64,000 nucleotides of DNA from Amaranthus tricolor (Eukaryota; Streptophyta; Magnoliopsida; Caryophyllales; Amaranthaceae), in NCBI RefSeq assembly GCF_026212465.1, contig NC_080049.1, positions 567,960-631,959 of the forward strand. The letters are read 5' to 3'. The notes beneath the pieces are model-generated. The model saw nothing but the letters and a program-made list of their open reading frames with translations. It was not told the origin of the DNA and did no database searches. Position numbers and translations under genes: made by a program. How positions within the stretch are numbered: the first letter of the stretch is position 1; each line of letters opens with the position of its first letter. Below are positions 12,863 to 24,838 of the stretch, piece by piece.

Positions 12863-13511
12863 ATGAATATGAGAAGCCCAAAATGAAAAAGTGAAGTTAC
12901 TTCATAAATACCTCCTGCATTTCGATTTTGGTACTATTCATTGTTTAAGTTTATTTTATATATTACGGTTAATATATAAGTTAAAATATAGTCAAGTGAG
13001 ATCTTGTTTGAACCATCTAATTGCATACTTTCATAATATTAACATTTTATAATTTTTAAATATGTATAATTCAACATATAAATGAACAAAATAACACATT
13101 AAATTGCGTAAAAAATTAAATATAGTAAGTATAATAGAACGGAAGAAGTATGTTAGAGTACGTATACTCCTTCTGTTATTTAATATTGTTCGCATATGCC
13201 ATTTTAGTTATGCAACTTGTTGTTTTCATAGATAATATTTCTATTTATGTGACAGTCTCTAGACAAAATTATTTTATTTATTTTTATTTAATATATTGAT
13301 AGTATATACTTATGGTCATTACATATTTTGATCTTTATATTTTTTATCTCACTAATTTTATTTTTATATATTTTAAATATTGTTGATATTTATTTATCTT
13401 CTACCAAATTTGTTATTCAATAAATTAATATATCCGCCATCTAAAAAATTATATTTTAAAATTTTTGTGAATTTTTTTTTGTGAAAACAACTTTATGAAA
13501 ATAAGATTATA
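12863..13511. other. Upstream of the CN gene; AT-rich, no gene seen
   Basis: Holds the 5' side of the minus-strand CN gene and MITE-like AT-rich DNA. The segment around 12930-13130 resembles the post-microsatellite part of U, so it may be a diverged U fragment. Confidence 0.4.
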
Positions 13512-15445
13512 CTCCCTCCTATTCACCTAATATGTCTTATTTGACTTTTTACTATTTTTATAGGTAGTTAAATAGGACCACATGTGAAAGAAAAAATGTA
13601 GTGTTTTTAAATTTTGATAGGGGTAAAGTGGGGTTAATAATTGTAAAAGTGTGAAAATGTTAAGTTTAGTAAGAGTAAAGTTGATAAAGTTAACATACTA
13701 AAAATAGAAATGAGACATTTAAGGTGACTTAACCCAATATGAAAATAAGAAGTTTAACATTAATAGGAGGTAGGGCTGGCAAAAGCTGACCCGACCTGCT
13801 AACCTGATCTGAAACCGACCCGAAATTTGCGGGTTTGGGTTTAGATTTTTGACCCAATTAATTAAATGGGTCAACCCGACCTGATCTGTTTATTAAATGG
13901 GTTAGGTTCAGGTTGAATATTTAAACCCGAAAAAAACCTGTTTAACCCATTTATTAAATGGGTCAATCAGGTCAGGTCGACCCATATTTAACCCATTTAA
14001 CCCATTATACTAGATGAGTGATGACACATTTATTAAATGGAATCACAGCCGTTGGATTTTGTTTGGCCTTGATCTAACCGTTGATTAATTTCCTATATAA
14101 ACTAACCCTACCCACTCCTAACCCTAATCTCTTTCTTTACCCGTTCATTGCCCTTTCCCCCGCTCTCTCTCATTCTCTCTTTCTCTAACCAATCTCAGAA
14201 AACTCAAACTCTTTGGCTTTGTTTGTGATTTCAATTCTTTGGCTTTGAATCTGATTTCATTTCTTTGGTTTTCTTTCACTATATTTGACGAAAAGAGGGA
14301 TTAGATCTGGTTTCGTTTCTGATCTTTGGTTTTGTATTGCTTTACATCTGGGTTTTCCGAAATTTCTCTAGTTTATTTTAATTTGATTATGATTTTGATT
14401 ATGTTATTTTTTTGATTTTGTTTTTGGTTTGTTTTAAATTCCGAAAAGGAGGATCTGGTTCTAGTAGTTGATGAGATCTGTTTTGATTAATGATTCTCTT
14501 GCATGTTCTTATTTTGATATTTTTCGAATTTGTTGGGGTTTCATTTTTACTAAACTGGTAATTTGCATCTTGTTTTTTATTTCATTTTTCTGTTTCATTT
14601 TTATCGATTTTTTCGATTTTTTCGATTTTTTTGTTTGTGTTATGTTTACTCCATTTTTCTTTATGTTTTGCAAGATTCATATTTTCTGTTTCATTTTCTG
14701 GGCTTGTTGCTTCATCAATTTTTATTTTACTGTAATCTTTGTGTAATCTGTGTTAATACTGTGTTGATTTTGATTTTGTTTTACTAAACTGGTAATATTT
14801 TCTGTTTTGATTTTGATTTTACTCCATTTTTCTTTATTTACTCTATTTTTTGGTTTTCTGAGTGTTGCTTGCTGCTTCTCTGTGCTTGCTGCTTGCTGCT
14901 TCTGTGCGACTTTTTTTTCTATTTACTCTATTTTTTTCTGATTTGGATTGTGTTCGATTTTTCAGATTTTTCAGTTCAATCTTCCTGATCTTCAATTCAA
15001 GCTTGTACTGTGTTCGATTTTCAACTCCATTAATGGATGAAAGTATGTTTACTGTGTTCCATTAATGGATGAAGCTTGTAATGTTTTACAGTGTTAGCCA
15101 TAAATTAGTTTTTATGTTGTAATTTTGTAACATTGTAATTTTGTAATATTGTAATTTTTATGTTGTAATTTTGTAATATTGTAATTTTGTAATATTGTAA
15201 TTTTTGGGTCAAATGGGTCAAATGACCTGAATTATATAGGTTCAATGACCTGAAAAAAAAAAGCAGGTTAAATGGGTCATTAGCAGGTTGACCCGACCTG
15301 TAACAGATCAGGTCGGGGTTTCAATTTTTGACCCATTTAATTAAATGGGTCAGGTTCAGGTCAAGGGTCTGTTGACCCATTTATATATGACCCGAACCTG
15401 AAAACGACCCAACCCGACCTGTTTGACACCCCTAATAGGAGGGAA
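13512..15445. mobile_element. Stowaway-like MITE split by a hAT insertion
   Basis: The left end TA-CTCCCTCCTATTCACC and the right end ATAGGAGGG(A) are inverted relatives of one another, typical of Tc1/mariner-type MITEs. The two halves (13512-13770 and 15435-15445) are separated by the hAT at 13771-15434. The internal part matches the U-junction sequence near 25560-25620. The right boundary is approximate. Confidence 0.55.
13771..15434. mobile_element. Non-autonomous hAT element, TSD ATAGGAGG
   Basis: The left end TAGGGCTGGCAAA and the reverse-complemented right end TAGGGGTGTCAAA are imperfect terminal inverted repeats. A perfect 8-bp duplication ATAGGAGG flanks them (13763-13770 and 15435-15442). 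The subterminal zones are full of GACCCGACC/GGGTCA motifs. The interior has a TATATAAAC box near 14093, a CT-rich 5' leader and T-rich intron-like sequence but no transposase. It is probably a deletion derivative that kept the transposase promoter and leader. Confidence 0.92.
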
Positions 15446-16712
15446 TATAATATAGTGTGGGGTCTTCAAGTTGACTACTAAGATGAATAGCGGTAAACGA
15501 AGTCAAGACGCTAATTTCCAGTGAGCATATGAGCAGTTGCGATGAAACTCACTTTTGCATACTTTTCAACCATGCCCATGAGTAAATGTTAACCCAATTA
15601 GATAAAAAAAAAATGTATGTTGAGAAATCACGAAAACAATAATATCAAAGTCTTAATCATTAAAAATTGTGTTTAACTACATAAATTAATATATTTTGTT
15701 TTAGTATGAAGGAATTGTGCATGTAACATTTCAGGCAATTACTAAATATACTTAGAAAAACATCACACATAAAATAATTCTGGTACTTTTTATTATTTAA
15801 TAATTTAATTACAACTTTTTTAAAAAATAGCCCAAATTTAAATTTCTCATTCAAACAAGGAGTATTTGATAATTCTTGGCTTTATATATTTATCATATTT
15901 CTTTATGGCAATCTGGCATTAATTGACAAAATAAATGATTTAAACAATAATAATTGCCAAATTTTTGACTTTTTGAACTCTTTTAGTATGCCCAATTCCG
16001 TTTGGATCCGTCATTTGTTTTCCAAATCCTAAAAGATTACGCATAAGTATACTGTATTGGACTAAGATTAACTATTAGATTGGGCTATATAATTACGGCC
16101 TTTTTATTCGTAACCTTATATTTTCTAAATATGGATGATTAGGAAATTCAGTTGGTCTTGGACAAGACGGCCTCATAATGAGACCGTTAATTTGGGCTAG
16201 TTCAATTCGCGTATGTAAAAATCTAGACATTTTTTTTTCATATTCCAGGTATTTTTCAATTTTGATCTTAAAAGGTATTAATTTTGACCTTAAAGGTATC
16301 AATTTTCAATATTAATACCTTTCAGGTCAAAATTGATAAATGCCCAGAAAATTAAAACATTGTTACACGCACATGAAATGGTCCGGCCCACACTTCATCT
16401 TAACTTGCGATGATCTCGTCTAAGTTTTTGTGTAGAAAATTTAGGCAATGTGTTGCAAACCCTAACATATTACTAATGTTTAAATCAAATTTATGGGTAA
16501 ATTGTTTTATAGTCTTAGTCCACTCTAAAATTATGAGCAATGATATTTATATTTCTTTATATTCTAATAAATTACTTAAAATAAAAAGGTACATACTATT
16601 TAAGTGGGAACTTTGTGGATAAAGACTTTTTCGCAAGTGAATAAAGTTAGTCAACTTTGACAAGTCTTTTAAGTATTCTAACTTGTAAGTCATGTTGCGG
16701 TGTTATCTCCTA

Positions 16713-17014
16713 CTCCCTCCGTTATTTTAAGTTTTTTCATTTTGGATTTTTCACACATATTAAAAAAAAGAAAATTTATGGTTGTAGTGGGTATTATTTT
16801 AATTAAATAGTAGTGTAAAGTAATAATTGTATTGAAAGTATGAGAGAAAAAATAATTATAAATAAAAAAAAGGGGTACATTAAAAGAAAATGGGGGGTTT
16901 TAAGGAATAAAAGTGGGATAAAAACTTTCTAAAAATAGAAAGTATTCTAAAGTGGAAGAACTTATGAAACTACACGTTATAGTAAGGTGGAAGAACTTAA
17001 AAGAACGGAGAGAG
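16713..17014. mobile_element. 302-bp Stowaway-like MITE in U copy B
   Basis: The ends CTCCCTCCGTTATTTTAAG and ...CTTAAAAGAACGGAGAGAG are inverted. The target dinucleotide TA is duplicated at 16711-16712 and 17015-17016. Copies A (3433-3450) and C show the empty site TATCTCCTATTATTTTTG. Confidence 0.9.
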
Positions 17015-17298
17015 TATTATTTTTGTTTTTGAAATATTTAAGTGATTGAGATATTTACCTAAGAAAATGTAATTATTATTTGCAAGTATAATAGAAGGAG
17101 AAAACAGTGAATGAATCAACTTAATAATTCCATTACAAGTTGGTTTGACATGTTTATTTAACTTAATTAGTTTATATTTAAATATCATTGCGCTGATTTT
17201 GAGTAATGTTTAAATCAAAGTTACAACTAAGTTTTTTATAGACGGCCTAAAATAGTCTAAAAAAGTGTGAAATAGTCTAAAAAAGTGTGCAATCATAT

Positions 17299-17310
<12 letters not shown>

Positions 17311-17391
<81 letters not shown>

Positions 17392-17682
17392 GGATCTAAT
17401 GAGAAGGGTTGCCAATGAGAAGGGTTGAAAATGAGAAGGGTAAGAAGGACTCCACACCTTTGATTTCACTAAAATAAAAAAAATCTATGGTCATGATTGA
17501 GGCAAAAACACATAATTGTAAAAGTAACTATGTTACATAGAAAAGTAACTATAAAATAATTTTTTAAAATGTTCTTAATTTATAATATAGTATCATTTTT
17601 TGTATATATAGTATCAAAACAAAATCAAACAAAAATCCTTCTCATCCTTCTCATCTTAAAATCCTTCTTGTTTGATCCTTTA

Positions 17683-17769
<87 letters not shown>
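17311..17769. repeat. Two (TA)n runs flanking a ~295-bp insertion
   Basis: Pure TA occupies 17311-17386 and 17682-17769. Between them lies a block that starts GAGAGGGATCTAATGAG and ends with GAGAAGG complements (CCTTCTCATCCTTCTCATC), so it is a weakly inverted MITE-like insert. The same insert lies in copy D (27296-27576). Copies A and C have one uninterrupted TA run instead, so the insert went into the microsatellite. Confidence 0.85.
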
Positions 17770-17770
<1 letters not shown>

Positions 17771-18880
17771 CACTTTATCCATTCTGAAATGCTCGCTACA
17801 TTTTTATTATTGACACTATTCATTGTTCAATCTTATTTTATATATTGCGACTAATGTGTAAGAAAAAAATATAATTAAGTGAGATCTTATTTAAATCGTC
17901 TAATCGCATATTTTCATAATATTAACTTTTTATAATTTTTACATTTATATAGTTCAATATAAAAATTATGCGTAAAAAGTTGATGACGACAATGACTTCA
18001 CCATTAAACGTCAAATAAGTTGAGCACTCATAAATCAACTTTCATGGAAGTTTCAGGGAAATTACATCATGATTCATAAATCATTATCAATACAACTTTT
18101 TTACCGATGACCATATAACGACTCCCTCATTTGCTATAATTTTAACGTATTTTTATTTTGAGTTGATTTTCTTGTTTTATATTTTCTTAAAAGGATATAT
18201 TATTTTTTTGGAAATAACATACTATTTTTTAATCACATTTATATATTTTAATTCTTTTTACAATTTATTTATACAATGTAATTTTTCTTTACTTAATTTT
18301 TACTAAATATTCACCTTTTCTTAAAAATGCCTAACTATTTTACCGATTATTGTATTGAAGACATTTAAAATCTTTACTAGTCTACATTCAAATAAAAAAA
18401 ATATTTGGTAGGAACTATTGTTTCAAATAAAAAAAATATAAATATTCTTTAAAAGGAGAAACGTTTGCCTCACTCAAGGATCACAAATATAAAGTTTAAG
18501 TTGAATGTTTATATTGCGTCTAAGTTTAGGAAACAATTAATGTAAGTTAATGATAAATAAAAATAAAGATAAGATTTAAGGTGGTTCACCATCTTTGAGC
18601 TACATCACCAACTTTAAGAGGGAGCAATTAAATTAGAATTTTAAAGTATATATTGAAAAAAAAATATTCATGTGAGATGTTATTAGATTTGTCTTGATGT
18701 AAAATTTTTTAATATATAATTTTTATAATTTTTCATGATGTGTAATCAGAGATATTAAAGCTTAAAATTAGCTAAAAAATATGTGTAAAAGGTAAAGTGG
18801 ACAAATATAAAAGAACGAAAGAGAAATTAAAAATGAGATATTTAAAGTGACTTGATCCAATAAAAAAATAAGACACTTAA

Positions 18881-21800
18881 GGGGCTGTTTGGTTGGGTGT
18901 AATAATCAAAGGGAAAGGGAATGAACAGACTCAATTCCCTTTGTTGTTGTTTGTTTGCCACTTTCTATCATTTACTTCCCCCCTTTTTTATTTTTGTGTT
19001 TACCCAAAAGTATTGTCCCCTCATTCCCCACCCTCCCCAAGACTTTTTCATTCTCATTCCCCACTTCATTACCCATCACTCTATCCTCTCAAACCCTACA
19101 GACAGCCGTCCCCCTCCTCCCTCAAGTTCTCCTCTCTTCCTCACGGCTCCTCCCTCAAGTTGTTGCGCGTGCTGCCATTGTTCAAATCCAAATCTCGACT
19201 TTCCTGCCGCCATTGTCATTCTTCAATCCAAATCTACCACATTTCGTAGCATTCTTCTCCTCAATCTCAACTTTCCTACCGCCATTGTCAAATGTAAGTT
19301 ATTCTTCTACTACTGCTGATTTGAATCTCTTTTCTCTTTACTCTTTTTTCTAATTTCTACTGCTTTTTTGATGAATTGAAATTCATGTAATTTCTGCTGT
19401 CGCCATTGATGAATTGCTGGAAGTTTATGCATCAACCCATTAAGTAATACATTACAGAGCAAATGATAGATAGTAGTATGAGGGAGATGATGATAATTTA
19501 CCAACCACCCAAAAGGAAAAAAAAACCCAGTTTTTATTTTTTATTTTGAACACAAAAAACCCACAAAAAATTCAATAAAGGAGTGAAGAAATAGAACCCA
19601 CAATTCATATTTCCATAATCTGTAGTTTTTCTGGTATTTTCTCAACCCAATATAATCTTTTTTGTTTTATGATAATTTTTAAGGTGTTGTATTGTGTTTA
19701 TTGTGATGGGGTGTATTTTAATCAATCCATTATGTCAAAGTTCTGTTCTTTTTGTTTTTATGAGTTATACTAACATTTGAGTCTTTGATGTTCTACATAG
19801 TTTTGTTGCTTAATTGTATTTTGATGGGTTTAATTGGATTCATTGATTTCTTAATGATTAAAGATTTGCTACATGAAAAATGTTATACAAGTGTTAGTAT
19901 TGGAGAAAGCTTACTTGATTGTTGGTTTAGTAGATGCAAAAGCTTACTTTATATATCTTGAGTATAATATGTAAACTAGTCAATGATATGGTGTTATTGA
20001 TGTTCTTTTCTACAGAAAATGGCTCGCATTGGTATTTCTTTGAAAAGGAAGAGAAATTGAGACTTTATTCGGTTCATAATTAGTATGATAAATTGTGTTG
20101 TGTTGCTACATTTGATGTGGTACTCGATGAGAAAAACTATATACGATTCCCATTATCTTAAGCTTGATAAAAAAACTAGAAGAAAAATGAGAATGTACAA
20201 CTTGAATAGAATGATTAGAGAAAGTGACAATTTGTGTAGGAACTATCTTCGTATAAATCAATACACATTTGGTGTACTTTTAGAGATGGTTAGAGATATT
20301 GGTGGATTAAATGAAACAAGAAACACATGTTTGGAAGAGATGGTTGCGGGTTTCTTATACACATTAGCTCACCATAAGAAAAATAGAATGATGGGTGCAC
20401 ATTTTTATAGAAGTGGTGAAACTATTAGTAGACAATTTCATGCTTGTTTGTTAGCAATCTTAAAGTTACATCTTAAGAAACCAACACCAATACAAGAGGA
20501 TTGCAACGATGAAAGATGGAAATATTTCAAGGTAAATAAAAAATCAACACTTTAATTTGAGATAAAATAGAGAGACTATTACATAATTTAAAGTGCTATT
20601 GTTTGTTTTGTAGAACTCATTAGGAGCCAAGTTTAGGGCTATTTCTCAAATGTTAAATACAAGTGGATTCATTTGGGATGATGAAAAAAAAATGGTTTTT
20701 GTGGACCGGGCTGTTTATGACGAGTTTTGCAAGGTATGATAACCTTTGTAAGGTAATTTTAATTATGTTTGAGATAGTTTGATGATGTTGTATATTTGAT
20801 CATTTTGAGCATTTTTTTGTCTTTCAGAATCATCCAAATTGCAAAAACTTGTATGGAGTTTCATTTCCGCACTTTCATGAACTCATGAATGTTTATGGCA
20901 AGGATTACTGGAAAACCAGCTGAAGATTATGTTGAAGCAATCAAGAATTTGCAAAATGTTGCCCCTCCACAGGTTACACTTGATTCAAGTGATGATGAGG
21001 GAGTTGCTGCTAGTGGTAATGCCACTCAAACTGTCACTTCTCCTCCTGCAAAAAAGATGAAGACTGAAAAAACTTCTAAAAGAAGTAAGAGAGGAAATGG
21101 TGGTGCTGGAAGTTCTAATGAATTGACTAGCTTATAAGCATTCATGAAAGACATGAATGTTCATCTTTCCACTATGGCAAATGTGATGGCACACACTGAC
21201 GATCGTGAACAGCGTGCGAATGAAAGAGAGCAAAAAATAGTTGAAAAGACTGAGTAAGTGCTAGAGGAACTACTCTCTTTCAATTTAGAAGGTGTCACTC
21301 CTAACCAAGTTTTTGAAGTGGCTAACATTCTAACCACACAACCAAATAAGCTCATGATATTTTCAAAGTGTCCCGACGCTTTGAAAAGGTGCTTATGTTA
21401 AGAGTCTTCTTGGAGGAATTGAAAATGGTAATGCTTAAATCTTATGTTGTGGTTTCATGTATGATTTTGAATTAGGTGTTGTTCACAAACTACTACTTTT
21501 GGCATGAACTTTATCTAAAAAGGACTATTGGCAAAGACTTGGGTCTTACTAGAACACTTTTGGTATGAATTTTGATCTAGAAACAAGTGATTATTTATAA
21601 TTAATGGAGCTAGAAAGATATTATTTAGAGTTATGTTTTTTTTTTCTTCATATTATAGGAAAAGATGATACAGGTTAATAATATTTTTTTTTTAAATAAG
21701 TTTTTTAAGTTTATCATATAATAACTAGTTATTTTTGAAAAAAATATAAAAGAATTTAAAAACTCATAATTTGATTCCTTAACTTGAACCAAACAGTCAC

Positions 21801-21938
21801 AAAGGGAATCAATGAGCAGTTCATTCCGTTTCCTGAACACAGCCAAACGGCTAGGCTAAAGTAGGGAAATCCATTCCTTTCTCCTTCATTCCCTTTCCTC
21901 ATACCATTCTGATTCCCTTGTGCGAACTAAACGGCTCC
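18881..21938 (+). mobile_element. PIF/Harbinger element, degenerate
   Basis: The terminal repeats are GGGGCTGTTTGGTT (left) and the complement of AACTAAACGGCTCC (right). They are flanked by TTAA at 18877-18880 and 21939-21942, consistent with the TTA/TAA target of this superfamily. Unit D shows the empty site ACACTTAAAATGAATAAC near 25620. Both subterminal regions carry AAGGGAATGAA-type repeats. Inside are a CT-rich leader (about 18950-19280) and broken transposase and MYB-like genes. Confidence 0.92.
20085..21402 (+). pseudogene. Harbinger transposase N-part fused in frame to MYB/SANT-like ORF
   Basis: Exon 20085-20531 encodes the N-terminal helical domain of Harbinger transposases (RMYNLNRMIRESDNLC... 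to DERWKYFK). The next exon (20614-20733) begins NSLGA, as transposases do (usual NCLGALDGT). It then continues directly as the Myb/SANT-like ORF1 protein (SGFIWDDEKKMV...YDEFCK). A third exon from 20828 runs to a frameshift near 20905-20925. The DDE catalytic domain is therefore absent, removed by a deletion that joined the two genes. Downstream are a Lys-rich stretch (PPAKKMKTEK) and a C-terminal helix with an internal stop near 21255. The splice sites used are GTAAAT/TTTGTAG and GTATGA/TTTCAG. Not functional as a transposase. Confidence 0.85.
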
Positions 21939-23592
21939 TTAAGATGAATACGAGGAAATATAATATAGTGTGGGGTCTTCAAGTTGATTACTAAGACCCG
22001 CTGGAAAATATATTTTCTACTCTAATGACACTGTAGAGTAAACGAAGTCAAGACGCCAATTTCCAGTGAGCATATGAGCAGTTGCGACGAAACTCACTTT
22101 TGCATACTTTTCAACCATGCCCATGAGTAAATTTTAACCCAATTAGATACAAAAAAAATTGTATGTTGAGAAATCACGAAAACAATAATACCAAAGCCTT
22201 AATTATTAAATACTGTATTTGATTACATAAATTAATATATTTAATTTTAGTGTGAAGGATTTATGCATGTGACATTTCAGGCAATTACTAAATAAATTTA
22301 GGAAAGCATCACACATAAAATAATTCTGGTACTTTTTATTATTTAATAATTTAATTACCATTTTTTTAAAAAATAGCCCAAATTTAAATTTCTCATTCAA
22401 ACAAGGAGTATTTGATAATTCTTGGCTTTATATATTTATCATATTTCTTTATGGCAATCGGGCATTAATTGACAAATTTAATGATTTAAACAATAATAAT
22501 TGCCAAATTTTTGACTTTTTGAACTCTTTTAGCTTACCCAATTCCTTTTGAATCCGCCATTTGTTTTCCAAATCCTAAAAGATTACGCATAAGTATATTG
22601 TATTGGACTAAGACTAACTATTTGATTGGGCTATATAATTACGGCCTTTTTATTCGTAAGCTTATATTTTCTAAATACGGATGGTTAGGAAATTCAGTTG
22701 GTCTTGGACAAGACGGCCTCATAATGAGACCGTCAATTTGGGCTGGTTCAATTCGCGCATGTAACAATCTGAAAATTGTTTTTTATGTTCTGGACATTTT
22801 TCATTTTTAATCTTAAAAGGTATCAATTTTGACCTAAAAGGTATCAATTTTATCAATTTTGACTTAAAAGGTATCAATTTTATCAAATTTGACCTTAAAG
22901 GTATGAATTTTCAATATTAATACCTTTCACGTCAAAATTGATAAATGCCCAAAAAATTAAAATATTGTTACACGCACGTGAAATGGCCCGGCCCACACTT
23001 CATTTAAACTTGCGATAATCTCGTCTAAGTTTTTGTGTAGGAAATTTAGGGAATGTGTTGCAAACACTAACATATTACTAATGTTTCTAATGTTTAAATC
23101 AAATTTATGGGTCGATTGTTTTATCGTCTTAGTCCACTCTAAAATTATGTGCAATGATATTTATATTTCTTTATATTCTAATAAATTACTTAATTCTATT
23201 TTTGAAATAAAAAGGTACATACTATTTAAGTGGGAACTATGTGGATAAAGACTTTTTAGCAAGTGAATAAAGTTAGTCAACTTTGATAAGTCTTTTAAGT
23301 ATTCTAACTTGTAAGTCATGTTGTGGTGTTATCTCCTATTATTTTTGTTTTTGAAATATTTAAGTGATACAGATATTTATATAAGAAAATGTAACTATTA
23401 TTTGCAAGTATGATAGACGGAGAAAACAGTGAATGAATCAACTTAATAATTCCATTACAAGTTGGTTTGACATGTTTATTTAATTTAATTAGTTTATATT
23501 CAAATATCATTTCGCTGATTTTGAGTAATGTTTAAATCAAAGTTACAGGTAAGTTTTCTATAAACGATCTAAATTAGTCTAAAAAAGTGTGC

Positions 23593-23743
<151 letters not shown>

Positions 23744-24059
23744 TCCTCCGTTCTGAAATAGTCGCTACATTTTTATTATTGACACTATTCATTGTTCAAT
23801 TCTATTTTATATATTGCGACTAATATGTAAAAAATAATAGTCAAGTGAGATTTTATTTGAATCGGTTCAATATAAAAATTATCAAAATTATGTAAAAAGT
23901 AGATGACGACTCAAAAATCAACTTTCATGGAAGTTTCAGGGAAATTACATCATGATTCATAAATCATTATCAATACAACTTTTTGACCGATGACCATAAG
24001 TGCTCCCTTATACGTTATTTAGTTATTTTTTATTTAAAGTTATTTTTTTATTTTGTATA

Positions 24060-24316
24060 CTACCTCCTATTCAGCTGAATTGTCCCTTTTTTTTTTTGGC
24101 ACTATTCACTTATCACTCTTAATTTGTATTTTACTCTTAATCTATAAGTTAAAACATAGTCATATGGGATCTTGTTTGATTTGTCTCAATACAAGGATTA
24201 TTAATATCAACTTTTTATAATTTTTAATTAAGCATAATTTGAGATATTAAGAGTTAAAATGTTGCCTCGGCAAGTGTGAAAAGTCAAATGAGACAGTTCA
24301 GCTGAATAGGAGGGAG
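24060..24316. mobile_element. 257-bp Stowaway-like MITE in U copy C
   Basis: The ends CTACCTCCTATTCAGCTGAA and its inverted partner TTCAGCTGAATAGGAGGGAG are flanked by TA. Copies A (about 4163) and D (about 28633) show the empty site TATATTATTTTTATTTTTAG. Confidence 0.92.
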
Positions 24317-24673
24317 TATTATTTTTGTTTTTAGAAATACACTCATCACTGTATTCTAATATTATTCATGTATTTTAATTTATCTAATTTTTATTGATAT
24401 AATTTAATCTGTATATTTATTTATTTTTCAAATATTCATTTTTTTAATAATATCTCACTTTTTTTAATGATGTTAAATTAAGAGGACAAAAAAGTAATTA
24501 ACTATTTTACAATTTTATTGTTTGGATGACATTATAACGGTTTATTTCAAATATGAAAGAAATAAAATAAGTAGAATAATTTCAAATAGAATAATAACAA
24601 AAGAAAAATATTTTGGTAGGATCTATTTTCAAATAAAAAAAAGAAGTTATTTTTCATTCCTAATTAATGTTTC

Positions 24674-24838
24674 TATAAAAACACACTTCAAACACTACTC
24701 ATATTCATATACTTCCTTCTCTTTCCTTCTCTATATTGAGTTTTCTTTTGGTATTATTTCTAATTGGCTTCTCTTTACATTTATTCTTTCTTTATTTATA
24801 CTTCAGTGGTCTCAGACTGCAATTTTTTAATGGCTCAG
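24674..24838 (+). promoter_or_regulatory. Orphan NLR promoter and mini-exon (copy C)
   Basis: TATAAAA at 24674-24680, a CT-rich leader and ATGGCTCAG at 24830-24838 joined to GTATGTTA, as upstream of NLR1. The expected CNL body is missing, because unit D starts about 800 bp later. Any transcript would run into unit D. Confidence 0.5.

Larger units (their letters stand above)
15444..18880 (+). repeat. Upstream repeat unit U, copy B (no promoter)
   Basis: Begins with the AATATAATATAGTGTGGGG motif shared with 21957 and 25648. It follows copies A, C and D through the (TA)n region and then the B/D-type tail with GAAACGTTTGCCTCA near 18460. The promoter/mini-exon block of the other copies is missing. 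No NLR follows; the unit ends at the Harbinger insertion. Confidence 0.82.

Noticed and set aside
18893..19353. Overlapping Pro/Ser-rich frames
   Set aside because: CT-rich untranslated leader of the Harbinger element, open in all three frames.
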